From: Deltaproteobacteria bacterium
GTDB lineage: Bacteria > Desulfobacterota > Desulfobaccia > Desulfobaccales > 0-14-0-80-60-11
Assembly: GCA_019308625.1 (NCBI GenBank)
Contig: JAFDHU010000015.1
Coordinates: 1-12,014, forward strand
Direction of reading: 5' to 3'
DNA length: 12,014 bases
The number at the start of each line of letters is the position of its first letter. Positions within the stretch are counted from its first letter, which is position 1. Shown here piece after piece: positions 1 through 6,206 of this stretch. The position numbers and the translations under genes are program-made. The notes beneath the pieces were generated by a model. It had not been told where the DNA came from and ran no database searches. It worked only from the letters and a program-made list of their open reading frames with translations.

Positions 1-623
1 ACCAACCGATAAAGCCCGTGCTCCCGGCGATATTCCGCCAGCCGGTAGGGTCCGCTGCCGATGGTGGCCCGGGGCTCCTGGAAGCGGGCCGGGTCCTGAA
101 TCTTTTGCCAGATATGCCGGGGCAGGATGAACATGGTGCCGGCCACCTCCTCCAGAAAGGGGGCATAGGGCTGGCGGAGCACAAAGCGGACCGTATGGGG
201 CCCGGCCGCCTCCACCCGGCTGATGGGCTGCACATCCACCCAGGGGTGGGGATGCCGCCGCAGATACTTCACGGTGAAGACCACATCCGCGGCGGTGAGG
301 GGTTTGCCGTCATGCCAGAGCACCCCCGGCCGCAGATGGAACACATAAGCCGGAGGAGAGGCCTGGTACTCCCAACTCTGGGCCAAAGCCGGGACAAAGC
401 CCCGGGCATCCTTCCAGACCAGGGTGTCAAAGAGAAAGGAGACCCGCAGGTATCCCGGGCCTCGGGGGGCATGGCTCAAAGGGGAGGGGAATCCCCAGTC
501 TCCCTGGGCATCCCCGATAAGGTAAGGCCGGGGGGAAGGCTCTGCGGCCCAAGTCAAAGGGGACACTGCGAACCCAATCCCCCAAAGGAGCAGGAAAGCC
601 CACCGCCAAATTCTCTTAGTCAT
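1..623 (-). CDS. ABC transporter substrate-binding protein, family 5 (nickel/peptide type), N-terminal part
   Basis: Partial gene entering from the left edge; 207 codons of the N-terminus are visible. It starts with ATG at 623 and reads MTKRIWRWAFLLLWG, a typical Sec signal peptide (two positive clusters, hydrophobic core, cleavage near TWAAEP at residues 24-29) without a lipobox cysteine, so a soluble periplasmic protein is expected. Family features of SBP_bac_5 follow: FLFDTLVWKDARGFVPALAQSWE (residues 63-85, split here as FLFDTLVW and PALAQSWE), a VFHLRPGVLWHDGKPLTAADV stretch at about 94-114, YAPFLEEVAGT at 153-163 and IGSGPYRL at 188-195. Known family members bind oligopeptides, nickel complexes or opine metallophores and deliver them to a DppBC/NikBC-type permease. 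The start overlaps the end of the fmdE-like gene by 8 nt (ATGACTAA), which implies translational coupling. The ligand is unknown; nickel or a metal chelate is inferred from its neighbours. Confidence 0.88.
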   Translation of the reverse strand, partial: MTKRIWRWAFLLLWGIGFAVSPLTWAAEPSPRPYLIGDAQGDWGFPSPLSHAPRGPGYLRVSFLFDTLVWKDARGFVPALAQSWEYQASPPAYVFHLRPGVLWHDGKPLTAADVVFTVKYLRRHPHPWVDVQPISRVEAAGPHTVRFVLRQPYAPFLEEVAGTMFILPRHIWQKIQDPARFQEPRATIGSGPYRLAEYRREHGLYRL

Positions 624-1329
624 GGTCGGAATCCCGGGTAATGGTCATCCCGTGGCCGGTAAGGATGAAATAGTCTTCTCCTGCGCAAGTCAGACAAAGG
701 GGCTTGCCTTGGCGCAGACGCACCCGGGTTTCCATGACCGCCTCACCGCAGACGCTGCACACCTGGGAGGCAAAAATGGGGGCATAGGCAGGCAGAGTGA
801 GGGACAGCCGGCGGATGGTAAATTGCTCTTCCAGGGGCACTTCCAACTCTTTTTTGGAAATGGCGGGCCAGAGGTGCTGGAAACGATGGATTTCCTCGGG
901 TGAGCCCTGGCGATCCACTATGACCTTCTGGAACAAAGGGCCGGCAGCAGGGTAACGGGAGAGCATCTGCTCCGTATAATCCGGGCGCAGCGCCAGGCGC
1001 ACCGCCTGCCCGTCCTCCCGGCGGGCCACGGTCACCGCGGTTTTGCCCAGGTCTTTGAAAATCAGGGAATTGTTCCCGAAGGTGCAGCCGGTGACCACTT
1101 GGATGCCGTCTGTGAAACAATTGTTGCATTCCACAATGGCGATGATTTCCTCCATCCCGATGTTTTCCCGCTCCAGGGTCTTCATGGCATAATGACCGGC
1201 CTTGACCCCCAGGCTGACGTAGGGGCAGAGGTGACCATGCAGATATTCCGTCTGCCGGAGCAGACCTGGCAGGTCGTCACTCCTGATCATGGCTTCAATG
1301 GCCTTGCGGGCCTCGGCAAATTCGTGCAT
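616..1329 (-). CDS. FmdE-family protein (formylmethanofuran dehydrogenase subunit E-like) with C-terminal zinc ribbon
   Basis: 237 aa. The N-terminal FmdE domain shows the signature HGHLCPYVSLGVKAG (residues 31-45), with H33 and C35 as probable metal ligands, followed by VECNNC (C68, C71) and TGCTFGNN (C82). The C-terminus has a four-cysteine zinc knuckle, CSVC (191-194) and CLTC (212-215). FmdE was named from the Mo/W formylmethanofuran dehydrogenase operon of methanogens, but many bacteria without that enzyme carry FmdE homologues of unknown function. The start at ATG 1329 is supported by AAGGAG seven bases upstream. It is the third gene of the minus-strand unit and overlaps the substrate-binding protein gene. 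I infer a cytoplasmic metal-handling role (delivery or sensing) for the imported metal; an enzymatic role is not excluded. Family call sure, function unsure. Confidence 0.9.
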   Translation of the reverse strand: MHEFAEARKAIEAMIRSDDLPGLLRQTEYLHGHLCPYVSLGVKAGHYAMKTLERENIGMEEIIAIVECNNCFTDGIQVVTGCTFGNNSLIFKDLGKTAVTVARREDGQAVRLALRPDYTEQMLSRYPAAGPLFQKVIVDRQGSPEEIHRFQHLWPAISKKELEVPLEEQFTIRRLSLTLPAYAPIFASQVCSVCGEAVMETRVRLRQGKPLCLTCAGEDYFILTGHGMTITRDSDHD

Positions 1330-1385
1330 GATGCGGCTCCTTCCCGGGAAAATTATGGCTCCGAGCTTAAGACTGTTTGCTTTCC

Positions 1386-1448
1386 TGTCATTTTGAGGCC
1401 TTCAAAGGGCTGGAACATCTGGACCCTTCGCTGGCGCTCAGGGCGACC
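1386..1448 (-). repeat. Dispersed intergenic repeat, copy 1
   Basis: Read on the minus strand this begins TGGTCGCCCTGAGC, continues with GCGAAGGGTCCAGATG and ends GGCCTCAAAATGACA. The same order of blocks occurs on the plus strand at 5940-6001 (CACCCTGAGC, GCGAAGGGTCTAGGTG, GGCCTCAGAATGCC). The two copies agree at roughly three quarters of positions by eye. It fills the 147-nt gap between the flavin reductase and fmdE-like genes and has partial self-complementarity (ACCCT-type arms against AGGGT). It has no coding content and is most likely a REP-like small mobile repeat. Confidence 0.6.
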
Positions 1449-1476
1449 AAGTTAGTCCTCTTTTTCCTCCTGACCA

Positions 1477-2085
1477 TTATTCCTGGAATCCGGCCGCCAC
1501 CGGATCCTTGCCGCCAGGAAACAGGGCCCCATAGGGCTCAAAACGGTGGGCCTCCCGGACAGTACAGTACTTCATGCCTTTATCGCTGCCCGCCATCAGC
1601 AGCGGCCGGGCTCTTTCCACATCCAGGGAACCGTCCGGCAGGTAAACTGCGTCCGCCACCTCCAAATGCACCACTTGGCCCACAATCAACACGTACTCCT
1701 CTTCGGCGTACTCTTTGTAGAGGCGGCACTCCATCCAGGCGTAACATCCCTGGATGCCGGGAGCTTTCACCTGCACCGAGGGCTTTTCCTCCAGACCGGC
1801 CAGGAGAAATTCATCCGCCTCAGGGGGACTGTAGCGGGCGGTGGGAATCACTTTGTCCGCCAGGTCCAATCCGGCCAGATTGATGACAAATTCTCCGGTG
1901 GCCCGGATATTGTTCAAGGTATCCCGCTTTAGGGCTGAGGCTAGGCAAACCAGGTCCAGAGGCCGGAGCACTGGCATCAGACAAGAATACGGGGCAATAT
2001 TGCGAACCCCATCTGCGCTGAGGGTGGAAATGAAGGCCACCGGCATAGGCAGGTAGGCCATGCGCTTGACAGGCTTGAGGATCAT
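1477..2085 (-). CDS. Flavin reductase-like FMN-binding protein (flavoredoxin type)
   Basis: 202 aa, the usual length for the flavin reductase-like domain (PF01613) that makes up nearly the whole protein. Recognisable segments are PMPVAFISTLSADGVRNIAP (residues 13-32), which contacts the flavin in this family, DTLNNIRATGEFVINL (55-70), and a central GCYAWMECRL strand (113-122). Members bind FMN and act as small electron-transfer proteins or NAD(P)H:flavin reductases; the flavoredoxins of sulfate reducers are the nearest analogy. Start ATG 2085 has a strong AAGGAGG seven bases upstream. It lies 25 nt downstream of the TonB receptor stop, so co-transcription is likely. In this setting it could reduce an imported metal or ligand, or reduce flavin for another enzyme; this is inference. 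No signal peptide, so cytoplasmic. Confidence 0.88.
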   Translation of the reverse strand: MILKPVKRMAYLPMPVAFISTLSADGVRNIAPYSCLMPVLRPLDLVCLASALKRDTLNNIRATGEFVINLAGLDLADKVIPTARYSPPEADEFLLAGLEEKPSVQVKAPGIQGCYAWMECRLYKEYAEEEYVLIVGQVVHLEVADAVYLPDGSLDVERARPLLMAGSDKGMKYCTVREAHRFEPYGALFPGGKDPVAAGFQE

Positions 2086-2110
2086 AGGTTTTCCTCCTTG
2101 AACGCCATAC

Positions 2111-4273
2111 TCAGTAACGGAGCTGGACCCCGCCGTAGAAAGTCTGGGTGGGCAAGGGGAAGCCGGCGCTCTCCTCGTAAAACTCCCCGGTCAGGTTGTG
2201 CACCCCGCCGTAAAGATAACCGGTGAACCCCATCCAGTTGACTACAGGGTAGCGTCCCTCCAGATTGATGGTAAAGAACCCCTTCATGGGCCGCAGGATC
2301 ACCCCCGTGACCTGATTCAAAAAATTCACCTGGACCTTGGGCTCAGCGCGCCTGGATACCACACGCACATAGACCTTGGCCTGAGCCCCCTTGGGATTCT
2401 GGTATTTCAAGCCGAAATTTAATTTATGTTCCGGAAATTCGGGCAGCTCCCGGACGTCGCCCCCCAGGGGGTCAGGGCTGGTGCTGGTCTGCTGCCAGGT
2501 ATAGTTGGCAAAGGCAAAGAGATGATAGGGCAGGGCAGTTTGGGCTTCCACTTCCACCCCGCGCAGCTTCACATGATCAAGGTTGTAGACCACCCGGCTG
2601 GGGCGAAAGCCGAACACCGTGCGGATGTATTGATTAATGTCATAGTAATAACCTCGCACCCGAAGCGTGGAATTGAAGGGTAGCTTCTGGGTGACGCCGG
2701 CCTCGTACTGCATGCCGTACTCCGGCGACAGACTCCCTGCCCGATGGGGGGGCTGGTAGCCGGCCCCAAACCAGTAAAATTCCGGGAGAGTGGGAAACCG
2801 GGTGGCGAAATTAATGGAAAGGTAAGCTTCCGTGCTGCCGGTGGGACGAAAGGTCAGGGTGCCTTTGGGAGTGAGATAGTCCTTGCGGATGCCTTTCACT
2901 TGGTCCTGACTAGGCGCTACGTAATGGTCATAACGCAATCCCAGATAAAGTTCGGCCCAGCTTGCCAGGGGAATCAGGGCATCCACAAAACCGCCGTGAA
3001 TCCTCTGGGCGTCCTTGTTGGCCGGACTGCTGCTCGGAGGGAAGCGAAAATAGGCAGGATTAAAAAAGTCATTGGTTAGGGCCCCGTAGCCATAGTAATT
3101 GCCTTCCAAACCGAAGCCGAGGCGTACCCGGCTTATGGTCTGGTGCATTTTGAGATTCCACCCCCAAGTGTTTTCATCCACACTGTGGCGTTCCAGCACC
3201 AGCAGTTCCGAATTGTTGAGAGCGTAGAACTTGTCCCGCCGCCAAGTCCGGAAGTAGAACAGGTGGCCTTCCACTTCCCCCCGCCACAGCTTCTGCTTCA
3301 CCTCCAGATCCAGGTCAAAGCGCTGGCGGTGCACGAAGCTGTTGTCGCCGTAATCAAAGCCCGGACCGCCACCGGGGCCGGGCTTGAACCCCCAGAAGGG
3401 CGCCCACGGCCCAAACAGCATATCGCCGTCGCTGCGCGGTTCGTTGGGGCGGAAAAAAGGCAGGAACTCCCGGTTGGCCACAATCATCCCCGTTTCCTGA
3501 CCGCTGTAACGGGCTGCCAGGGTTATGCTCATGTCCCAGGGGCAATGGTAGGTGAAGCTGCCCAGAACGTTTGTGGCCGAGCCGATGAAATTGTTCCGCA
3601 AGTATCCCGAGCTTTTGCCAAAGCTGGCCGCCAGGGAATATCCTACCGGGCCGTAGCTGCCGGAGTGAGCCAGACGGTAGTTTTGCGTATCCCAACTGCC
3701 GTAGCTGGCATCCACAGCCAGCTTGGGCTTCTTGCTGCCTTTGGCCGTAGTGATTTTGATGATGCCCCCCAGCGTGTTGCCGTACTCCGCCGATTGGGCC
3801 CCCCGGATAATTTCCACCCGTTCAATGCCAGCCAGCGACAAGGTGGACCAGTCAATGAAATAACCGCCGTAGACCCCGGAGCCTTTCAGGGAGCGGCCAT
3901 TGAGATAAACCTGATAACGGGATTCATCCAACCCGCGGATTTGGACCTGGCGGTTCTTCTCTCCCAGGATGGACCTGCGGGTCAAATCAACACCGCTGAG
4001 TTCCTCAAAGTAGCCGGAAAGATTTTGCACGGGACTGATGGCCATCTCCTCCGGCAGGACTACCGTGCCGGTGGGGGCGGTTTCCAGAGCCCCCACCACT
4101 TCAATGGCCGGCAGCTTCTCCGGTTCTTCTTCCTGCTTTTCTTCCTGGGAAACTGCTTTTTGGTCCTCCTCCTGGGAAGCCGGAGGCTGGTCTGCCGCCC
4201 AGCCCGGCGAGACCCCGGGGCTCAGCAGGAGGCCCACCAGGAGCAAGACCTTCCCCCATTGCCATATCCCCAT
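2111..4273 (-). CDS. TonB-dependent outer-membrane receptor
   Basis: 720 aa from the chosen start. Residues 1-27 are a signal peptide (MGIWQWGKVLLLVGLLL...GWAA), followed by an unusual Gln/Glu/Lys-rich acidic linker (about 28-55). The plug domain follows from about residue 57: IEVVGALETA may hold the TonB box, then NRQVQIRGLDESRYQVYLNG, GIERVEIIRGAQSAEYG and LGGIIKITT (about 107-176). The remainder is a 22-strand-type beta barrel ending in an aromatic residue (VQLRY), the usual outer-membrane C-terminus. The start at 4273 is chosen because it directly precedes the signal peptide and has GAGGAG nine bases upstream. The in-frame ATG at 4432 would add 53 non-hydrophobic residues and lies inside the hairpin-rich leader. 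It is the first gene of the minus-strand unit and is preceded by a promoter and an attenuator-like terminator. The substrate is not identifiable; a metal chelate is inferred from the family-5 binding protein and FmdE downstream. Confidence 0.93.
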   Translation of the reverse strand: MGIWQWGKVLLLVGLLLSPGVSPGWAADQPPASQEEDQKAVSQEEKQEEEPEKLPAIEVVGALETAPTGTVVLPEEMAISPVQNLSGYFEELSGVDLTRRSILGEKNRQVQIRGLDESRYQVYLNGRSLKGSGVYGGYFIDWSTLSLAGIERVEIIRGAQSAEYGNTLGGIIKITTAKGSKKPKLAVDASYGSWDTQNYRLAHSGSYGPVGYSLAASFGKSSGYLRNNFIGSATNVLGSFTYHCPWDMSITLAARYSGQETGMIVANREFLPFFRPNEPRSDGDMLFGPWAPFWGFKPGPGGGPGFDYGDNSFVHRQRFDLDLEVKQKLWRGEVEGHLFYFRTWRRDKFYALNNSELLVLERHSVDENTWGWNLKMHQTISRVRLGFGLEGNYYGYGALTNDFFNPAYFRFPPSSSPANKDAQRIHGGFVDALIPLASWAELYLGLRYDHYVAPSQDQVKGIRKDYLTPKGTLTFRPTGSTEAYLSINFATRFPTLPEFYWFGAGYQPPHRAGSLSPEYGMQYEAGVTQKLPFNSTLRVRGYYYDINQYIRTVFGFRPSRVVYNLDHVKLRGVEVEAQTALPYHLFAFANYTWQQTSTSPDPLGGDVRELPEFPEHKLNFGLKYQNPKGAQAKVYVRVVSRRAEPKVQVNFLNQVTGVILRPMKGFFTINLEGRYPVVNWMGFTGYLYGGVHNLTGEFYEESAGFPLPTQTFYGGVQLRY

Positions 4274-4302
4274 AACTTTCTTCTCCTCCCCGTCTGGTCT
4301 TT

Positions 4303-4434
4303 TGACAGCGGGCCCCGCCTTTGGTAGAGGAGGAGATGAGGCCGCTGTCAGGATAACGCGGTCTCGGGGAGGACGACTTGCTTCCGGGCCAGGGACGGTC
4401 GTCCTCCCTGTTTTTGGGGGTTTGCTCCCCAAAA
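4303..4434 (-). promoter_or_regulatory. Three consecutive hairpins in the 5' leader of the TonB receptor gene
   Basis: Between the leader terminator and the receptor start are three inverted repeats: TTTTGGGG/CCCCAAAA (4412-4419 with 4427-4434), GGGAGGACGAC/GTCGTCCTCCC (4367-4377 with 4398-4408, a perfect 11 bp) and TGACAGCGG/CCGCTGTCA (4303-4311 with 4342-4350, a perfect 9 bp). The first uses the U-tract of the upstream terminator as one arm, so the two structures could compete. The last ends about 30 nt before the start codon. The arms are seen directly; a regulatory role is inferred. Confidence 0.6.
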
Positions 4435-4482
4435 TAAAAAGCCACGAAGGGCCGCCTTCAGGTGGCCAAGCCTTCGTGGCTT
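4430..4482 (-). terminator. Rho-independent terminator (possible attenuator) inside the leader of the TonB receptor gene
   Basis: A perfect 12-bp stem AAGCCACGAAGG/CCTTCGTGGCTT (4439-4450 with 4471-4482), a loop that can close further through GGCC/GGCC, and on the minus strand a run CTTTTTATTTT after the stem. It lies about 57 nt after the predicted transcription start and about 160 nt before the receptor start codon. That position suggests conditional termination (riboswitch or other attenuation) rather than the end of a gene. On the plus strand it lacks a T run, and no plus-strand gene ends here. Confidence 0.75.
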
Positions 4483-4545
4483 AATAGTTTCAGTCTGGGC
4501 CGGTGGAAATGCTCCGGGGGGTTCTTTCCCCTAGCTTCTCGAAAA

Positions 4546-4575
4546 TCTATATGACGGTTATCTTTGAGTTGTCAA
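4546..4575 (-). promoter_or_regulatory. Sigma-70-type promoter for the TonB receptor unit
   Basis: On the minus strand a consensus -35 TTGACA (4575-4570) and -10 TATAGA (4551-4546) are separated by 18 nt. The predicted transcript start is near 4539. No gene on this strand lies between it and the tRNA-Lys terminator, so it should drive the receptor, flavin reductase, FmdE and binding-protein genes. I saw no clear Fur, NikR or ModE site around it. Confidence 0.65.
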
Positions 4576-4764
4576 GAACTTTATCAGGCATCGGCCCGTA
4601 AGTTTCCTGATGGGGAAGGAATCCGCGGGGTGGGGCGAAGGCTTCTTAAAGATTTAAAACGCGGAGGCCGGGACCAGAAACGCGGTCTTGGACACCACGG
4701 ATGGTCGCCCGAGCATGAGGGAGGTAGGTTAAGTGAAGTTTCCCTAAGCCTCCCACCAAGGGCA
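4576..4764. other. Intergenic stretch without a convincing gene
   Basis: This stretch separates the receptor promoter from the tRNA-Lys terminator. A plus-strand open frame across it (4564-4800) is arginine- and glycine-rich, lacks a ribosome binding site, runs through the tRNA terminator and resembles no family, so I do not call it. A weak hairpin (GGAGG.TAGG with CCTA..CCTCC, about 4719-4755) is the only other structure seen. Confidence 0.5.
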
Positions 4765-4799
4765 AGAAAAAGGGGCTGGCCATATTCGCCGACCCCTTG
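4765..4799 (-). terminator. Rho-independent terminator after tRNA-Lys
   Basis: Stem AAGGGG/CCCCTT (4793-4798 with 4770-4775), strengthened by an inner GGC/GCC pair, followed on the minus strand by TTTTTCTT. It lies 8 nt beyond the CCA end of the tRNA. Confidence 0.75.
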
Positions 4800-4806
4800 A
4801 TTTTCT

Positions 4807-4882
4807 TGGTGGGCCGTCAGGGACTCGAACCCCGAACCTAGTGATTAAGAGTCACTTGCTCTACCAATTGAGCTAACGGCCC
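4807..4882 (-). tRNA. tRNA-Lys, anticodon CUU
   Basis: A 76-nt cloverleaf folds by hand: acceptor GGGCCGT/ACGGCCC, U8 A9, D-stem GCTC/GAGC, anticodon stem AGTGA/TCACT with loop CTCTTAA (anticodon CTT, reading AAG), T-arm CGGGG-TTCGAGT-CCCTG, discriminator A and an encoded CCA. All canonical invariant positions are present. It is a single-gene unit with its own promoter and terminator, transcribed divergently from the UbiA-like gene. Confidence 0.97.
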
Positions 4883-4892
4883 TCAGGAATTG

Positions 4893-4922
4893 TTTATATC
4901 ACTGCCCTCCGGCGCAAGTCAA
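4893..4922 (-). promoter_or_regulatory. Promoter of tRNA-Lys
   Basis: Minus strand -35 TTGACT (4922-4917), 18-nt spacer and -10 TATAAA (4898-4893), placed 10 nt upstream of the mature tRNA 5' end. Near-consensus, as expected for a tRNA gene. Confidence 0.75.
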
Positions 4923-4955
4923 TCCCCTGGGCTCTTTCCCCCGGGGGGAATTTCC

Positions 4956-4984
4956 TTGACCCGGACCCGGTTCTGCCATAAAAA
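4956..4984 (+). promoter_or_regulatory. Possible promoter of the UbiA-like gene
   Basis: TTGACC (4956-4961), 17-nt spacer, TAAAAA (4979-4984). The transcript would start around 4991, only about 5 nt before the ATG, leaving no room for a Shine-Dalgarno site. The match is only moderate. Confidence 0.4.
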
Positions 4985-4995
4985 ATCAGAATGTC

Positions 4996-5853
4996 ATGTC
5001 CGCCTTGATGTTGCATGTTATCCTGGTGGTGGCCGGACTGCTACCTTATGTAGTGGGGACGCTGCTGGCCGGGGCCGCGGGTTACTCTGTCCGTTGGACG
5101 GCGTTTATCCTGGGGCTGGTGGGCAACGCTGGCCTCCTGCTGGCCGCACTGGCCGGGCGAGAGGCCTACGCCTATCAGGTGGGACGCTGGCCCAGTTGCG
5201 AGCACCGGCCGGCTTGGGGCTGGGACAGGTGGGCCTACCTGTTCCTGGGAACAGCGGCGCTGGCCGGCGTGGTCCTGCAATTTCTTCTGGACACCGGTGT
5301 GTGGACCATTCCCCTGGGAGGCGCCGGCGCCTTGGCCGGCTACTTCTGTTTTGCCCCGCCCTTGCAGTGGTACAAGCGGGGCTGGTTTGAAGCAGCGGGA
5401 GCCCTATGTTTTGGCCTGCTGCCGGTGACAGCCGGCTATTATCTGCAGTGCCGACACCTGATTACGGAAATCCTGGTTTACGGGGTGCCCTTGTCGTTGG
5501 CGGCCTTTAATGTATTTTTGCTTCACGGCATGCCTGAGCCCGCCCGGAAGTCCCAGCCGGCCCGCTTCAGCCTAGCCGAGCGTCTCAGCCCCCCGGGCAC
5601 CGGTTTGTTGTTCACCATCATCAATATTCTTACCATCATCGCCCTGGTTTTTTACCTGTTTTTCCCGGCGGGGGAACTTCCGGCCCGCTGGGCCCTGTGG
5701 GGCCTACTAGCCTTGGCTCTGGTCAATCAGGAGCTCATCAAGCGCCGGGCATATTATGATGAAAGACGCATCGCCCTGCTCTGCCGCCTGACTCTGGCCC
5801 TGCATCTGGGCCTAGGCCTGATTTTTGCCTGGGCCCTGTGGCAGCGATGGTAA
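4996..5853 (+). CDS. UbiA/MenA-fold membrane protein lacking the catalytic Asp motifs
   Basis: 285 aa, a normal length for UbiA-superfamily prenyltransferases, with about eight or nine hydrophobic segments. The family layout is visible. LPYVVGTLLAG (16-26) matches the N-terminal PxxxG helix, and YFCFAPPLQWYKRGWFEA (116-133) matches the central Y-x-GPPL-x-Y-x-G segment. NVFLLHGM followed by ARFSLAERLS (172-198) matches the second-motif region up to the usual GK-TLAVRLG. However, the first Asp motif (NDYxDYxxGxD in MenA) reads GREAYAYQVGRW (54-65), and the second DxxxD motif has no Asp. These residues bind Mg-diphosphate in active enzymes, so canonical prenyl transfer is unlikely. The start at 4996 has no Shine-Dalgarno site; the ATG at 5008 is an alternative. 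It stands alone with no pathway partner nearby. Fold call moderately sure, function unknown. Confidence 0.72.
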   Translation: MSALMLHVILVVAGLLPYVVGTLLAGAAGYSVRWTAFILGLVGNAGLLLAALAGREAYAYQVGRWPSCEHRPAWGWDRWAYLFLGTAALAGVVLQFLLDTGVWTIPLGGAGALAGYFCFAPPLQWYKRGWFEAAGALCFGLLPVTAGYYLQCRHLITEILVYGVPLSLAAFNVFLLHGMPEPARKSQPARFSLAERLSPPGTGLLFTIINILTIIALVFYLFFPAGELPARWALWGLLALALVNQELIKRRAYYDERRIALLCRLTLALHLGLGLIFAWALWQRW

Positions 5854-5858
5854 GTTAG

Positions 5859-5912
5859 TGATCAGTGACCATTAATCAGTAATCAGTTTTCAATAATCAG
5901 TTTTCAGTTTTA
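5859..5912 (+). repeat. Short ATCAGT-based repeats
   Basis: The hexamer ATCAGT occurs at 5861, 5875, 5882 and 5896, with AATCAGTTTTCA present twice in near tandem (from 5881 and 5895) and a further TTTTCAGTTTT after it. AT-rich and non-coding, immediately after the UbiA-like stop. Similar low-complexity stretches occur between genes in many anaerobe genomes; the function is unknown. Confidence 0.6.
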
Positions 5913-5939
5913 GCTGCCGGAAGCAGAAGATATCACTTT

Positions 5940-6001
5940 GTCACCCTGAGCCGAAGGCGAAGGGTCTAGGTGGTTCGGGCTCCAAGGGGCCTCAGAATGC
6001 C
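5940..6001 (+). repeat. Dispersed intergenic repeat, copy 2
   Basis: Plus-strand counterpart of the element at 1386-1448: CACCCTGAGC, then GCGAAGGGTCTAGGTG, then GGCCTCAGAATGCC in the same order and spacing. Two diverged copies in 12 kb, both strictly intergenic and in opposite orientations, suggest a family spread through the genome. Confidence 0.6.
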
Positions 6002-6172
6002 AAAAAAATCACTTACGCTCCGGGTAATAATTTAAACTCGCAACCCAGGTTAAAACCAAATCGGCCACTATCTGCTTAGTAAAAGTAAGTCTTAGCGTAA
6101 CCGGCCTACGGTGAGCCTCGGCCAGGAAAAGGCAAAACCGTCCATCTCAATTTGCCGGGTCCATAGGCGGGC
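6002..6172. other. Intergenic stretch, nothing recognised
   Basis: The rest of the 350-nt gap between the UbiA-like gene and the small membrane protein gene. I see no open frame with a ribosome binding site, no tRNA fold and no strong hairpin. Base composition is more AT-rich than the genes at its left part and returns to high GC towards 6100. Confidence 0.5.
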
Positions 6173-6201
6173 TTGTATTTGTCAGCGGTCTGGGGCATAA
6201 T
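6173..6201 (+). promoter_or_regulatory. Possible promoter giving a leaderless transcript
   Basis: TTGTAT (6173-6178), 17-nt spacer, CATAAT (6196-6201). The expected transcript start, about 7 nt downstream, falls on or beside the ATG at 6207, which also lacks any Shine-Dalgarno site. Confidence 0.45.
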
Positions 6202-6206
6202 TAGTT

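Noticed and set aside
18..641. Long plus-strand open frame (207 codons) over the left edge
   Set aside because: It is antisense to the family-5 binding protein, whose minus-strand translation has a signal peptide and clear family motifs; the plus frame is Gly/Pro/Arg-rich and matches nothing.
3143..4327. 394-codon plus-strand open frame
   Set aside because: Antisense to the TonB receptor, which has a full plug and barrel pattern on the minus strand; a shadow of GC-rich codon use.
4274..4432. 53-codon N-terminal extension of the TonB receptor from ATG 4432
   Set aside because: It would place a non-hydrophobic stretch before an otherwise perfect signal peptide and lies in the hairpin-rich leader; ATG 4273 has its own GAGGAG site.
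4483..4545. Cobalamin riboswitch on the plus strand (CCGGTGGAAATGCTCCGG looked like the GGTGAAAATCC core)
   Set aside because: The GCCACTG and AGxCAGGAGACCTGCC boxes are missing and no plus-strand gene follows; the resemblance is short and probably chance.
4564..4800. 78-codon plus-strand ORF between the receptor promoter and tRNA-Lys
   Set aside because: No ribosome binding site, Arg/Gly-rich chance composition, and it runs through the tRNA-Lys terminator.
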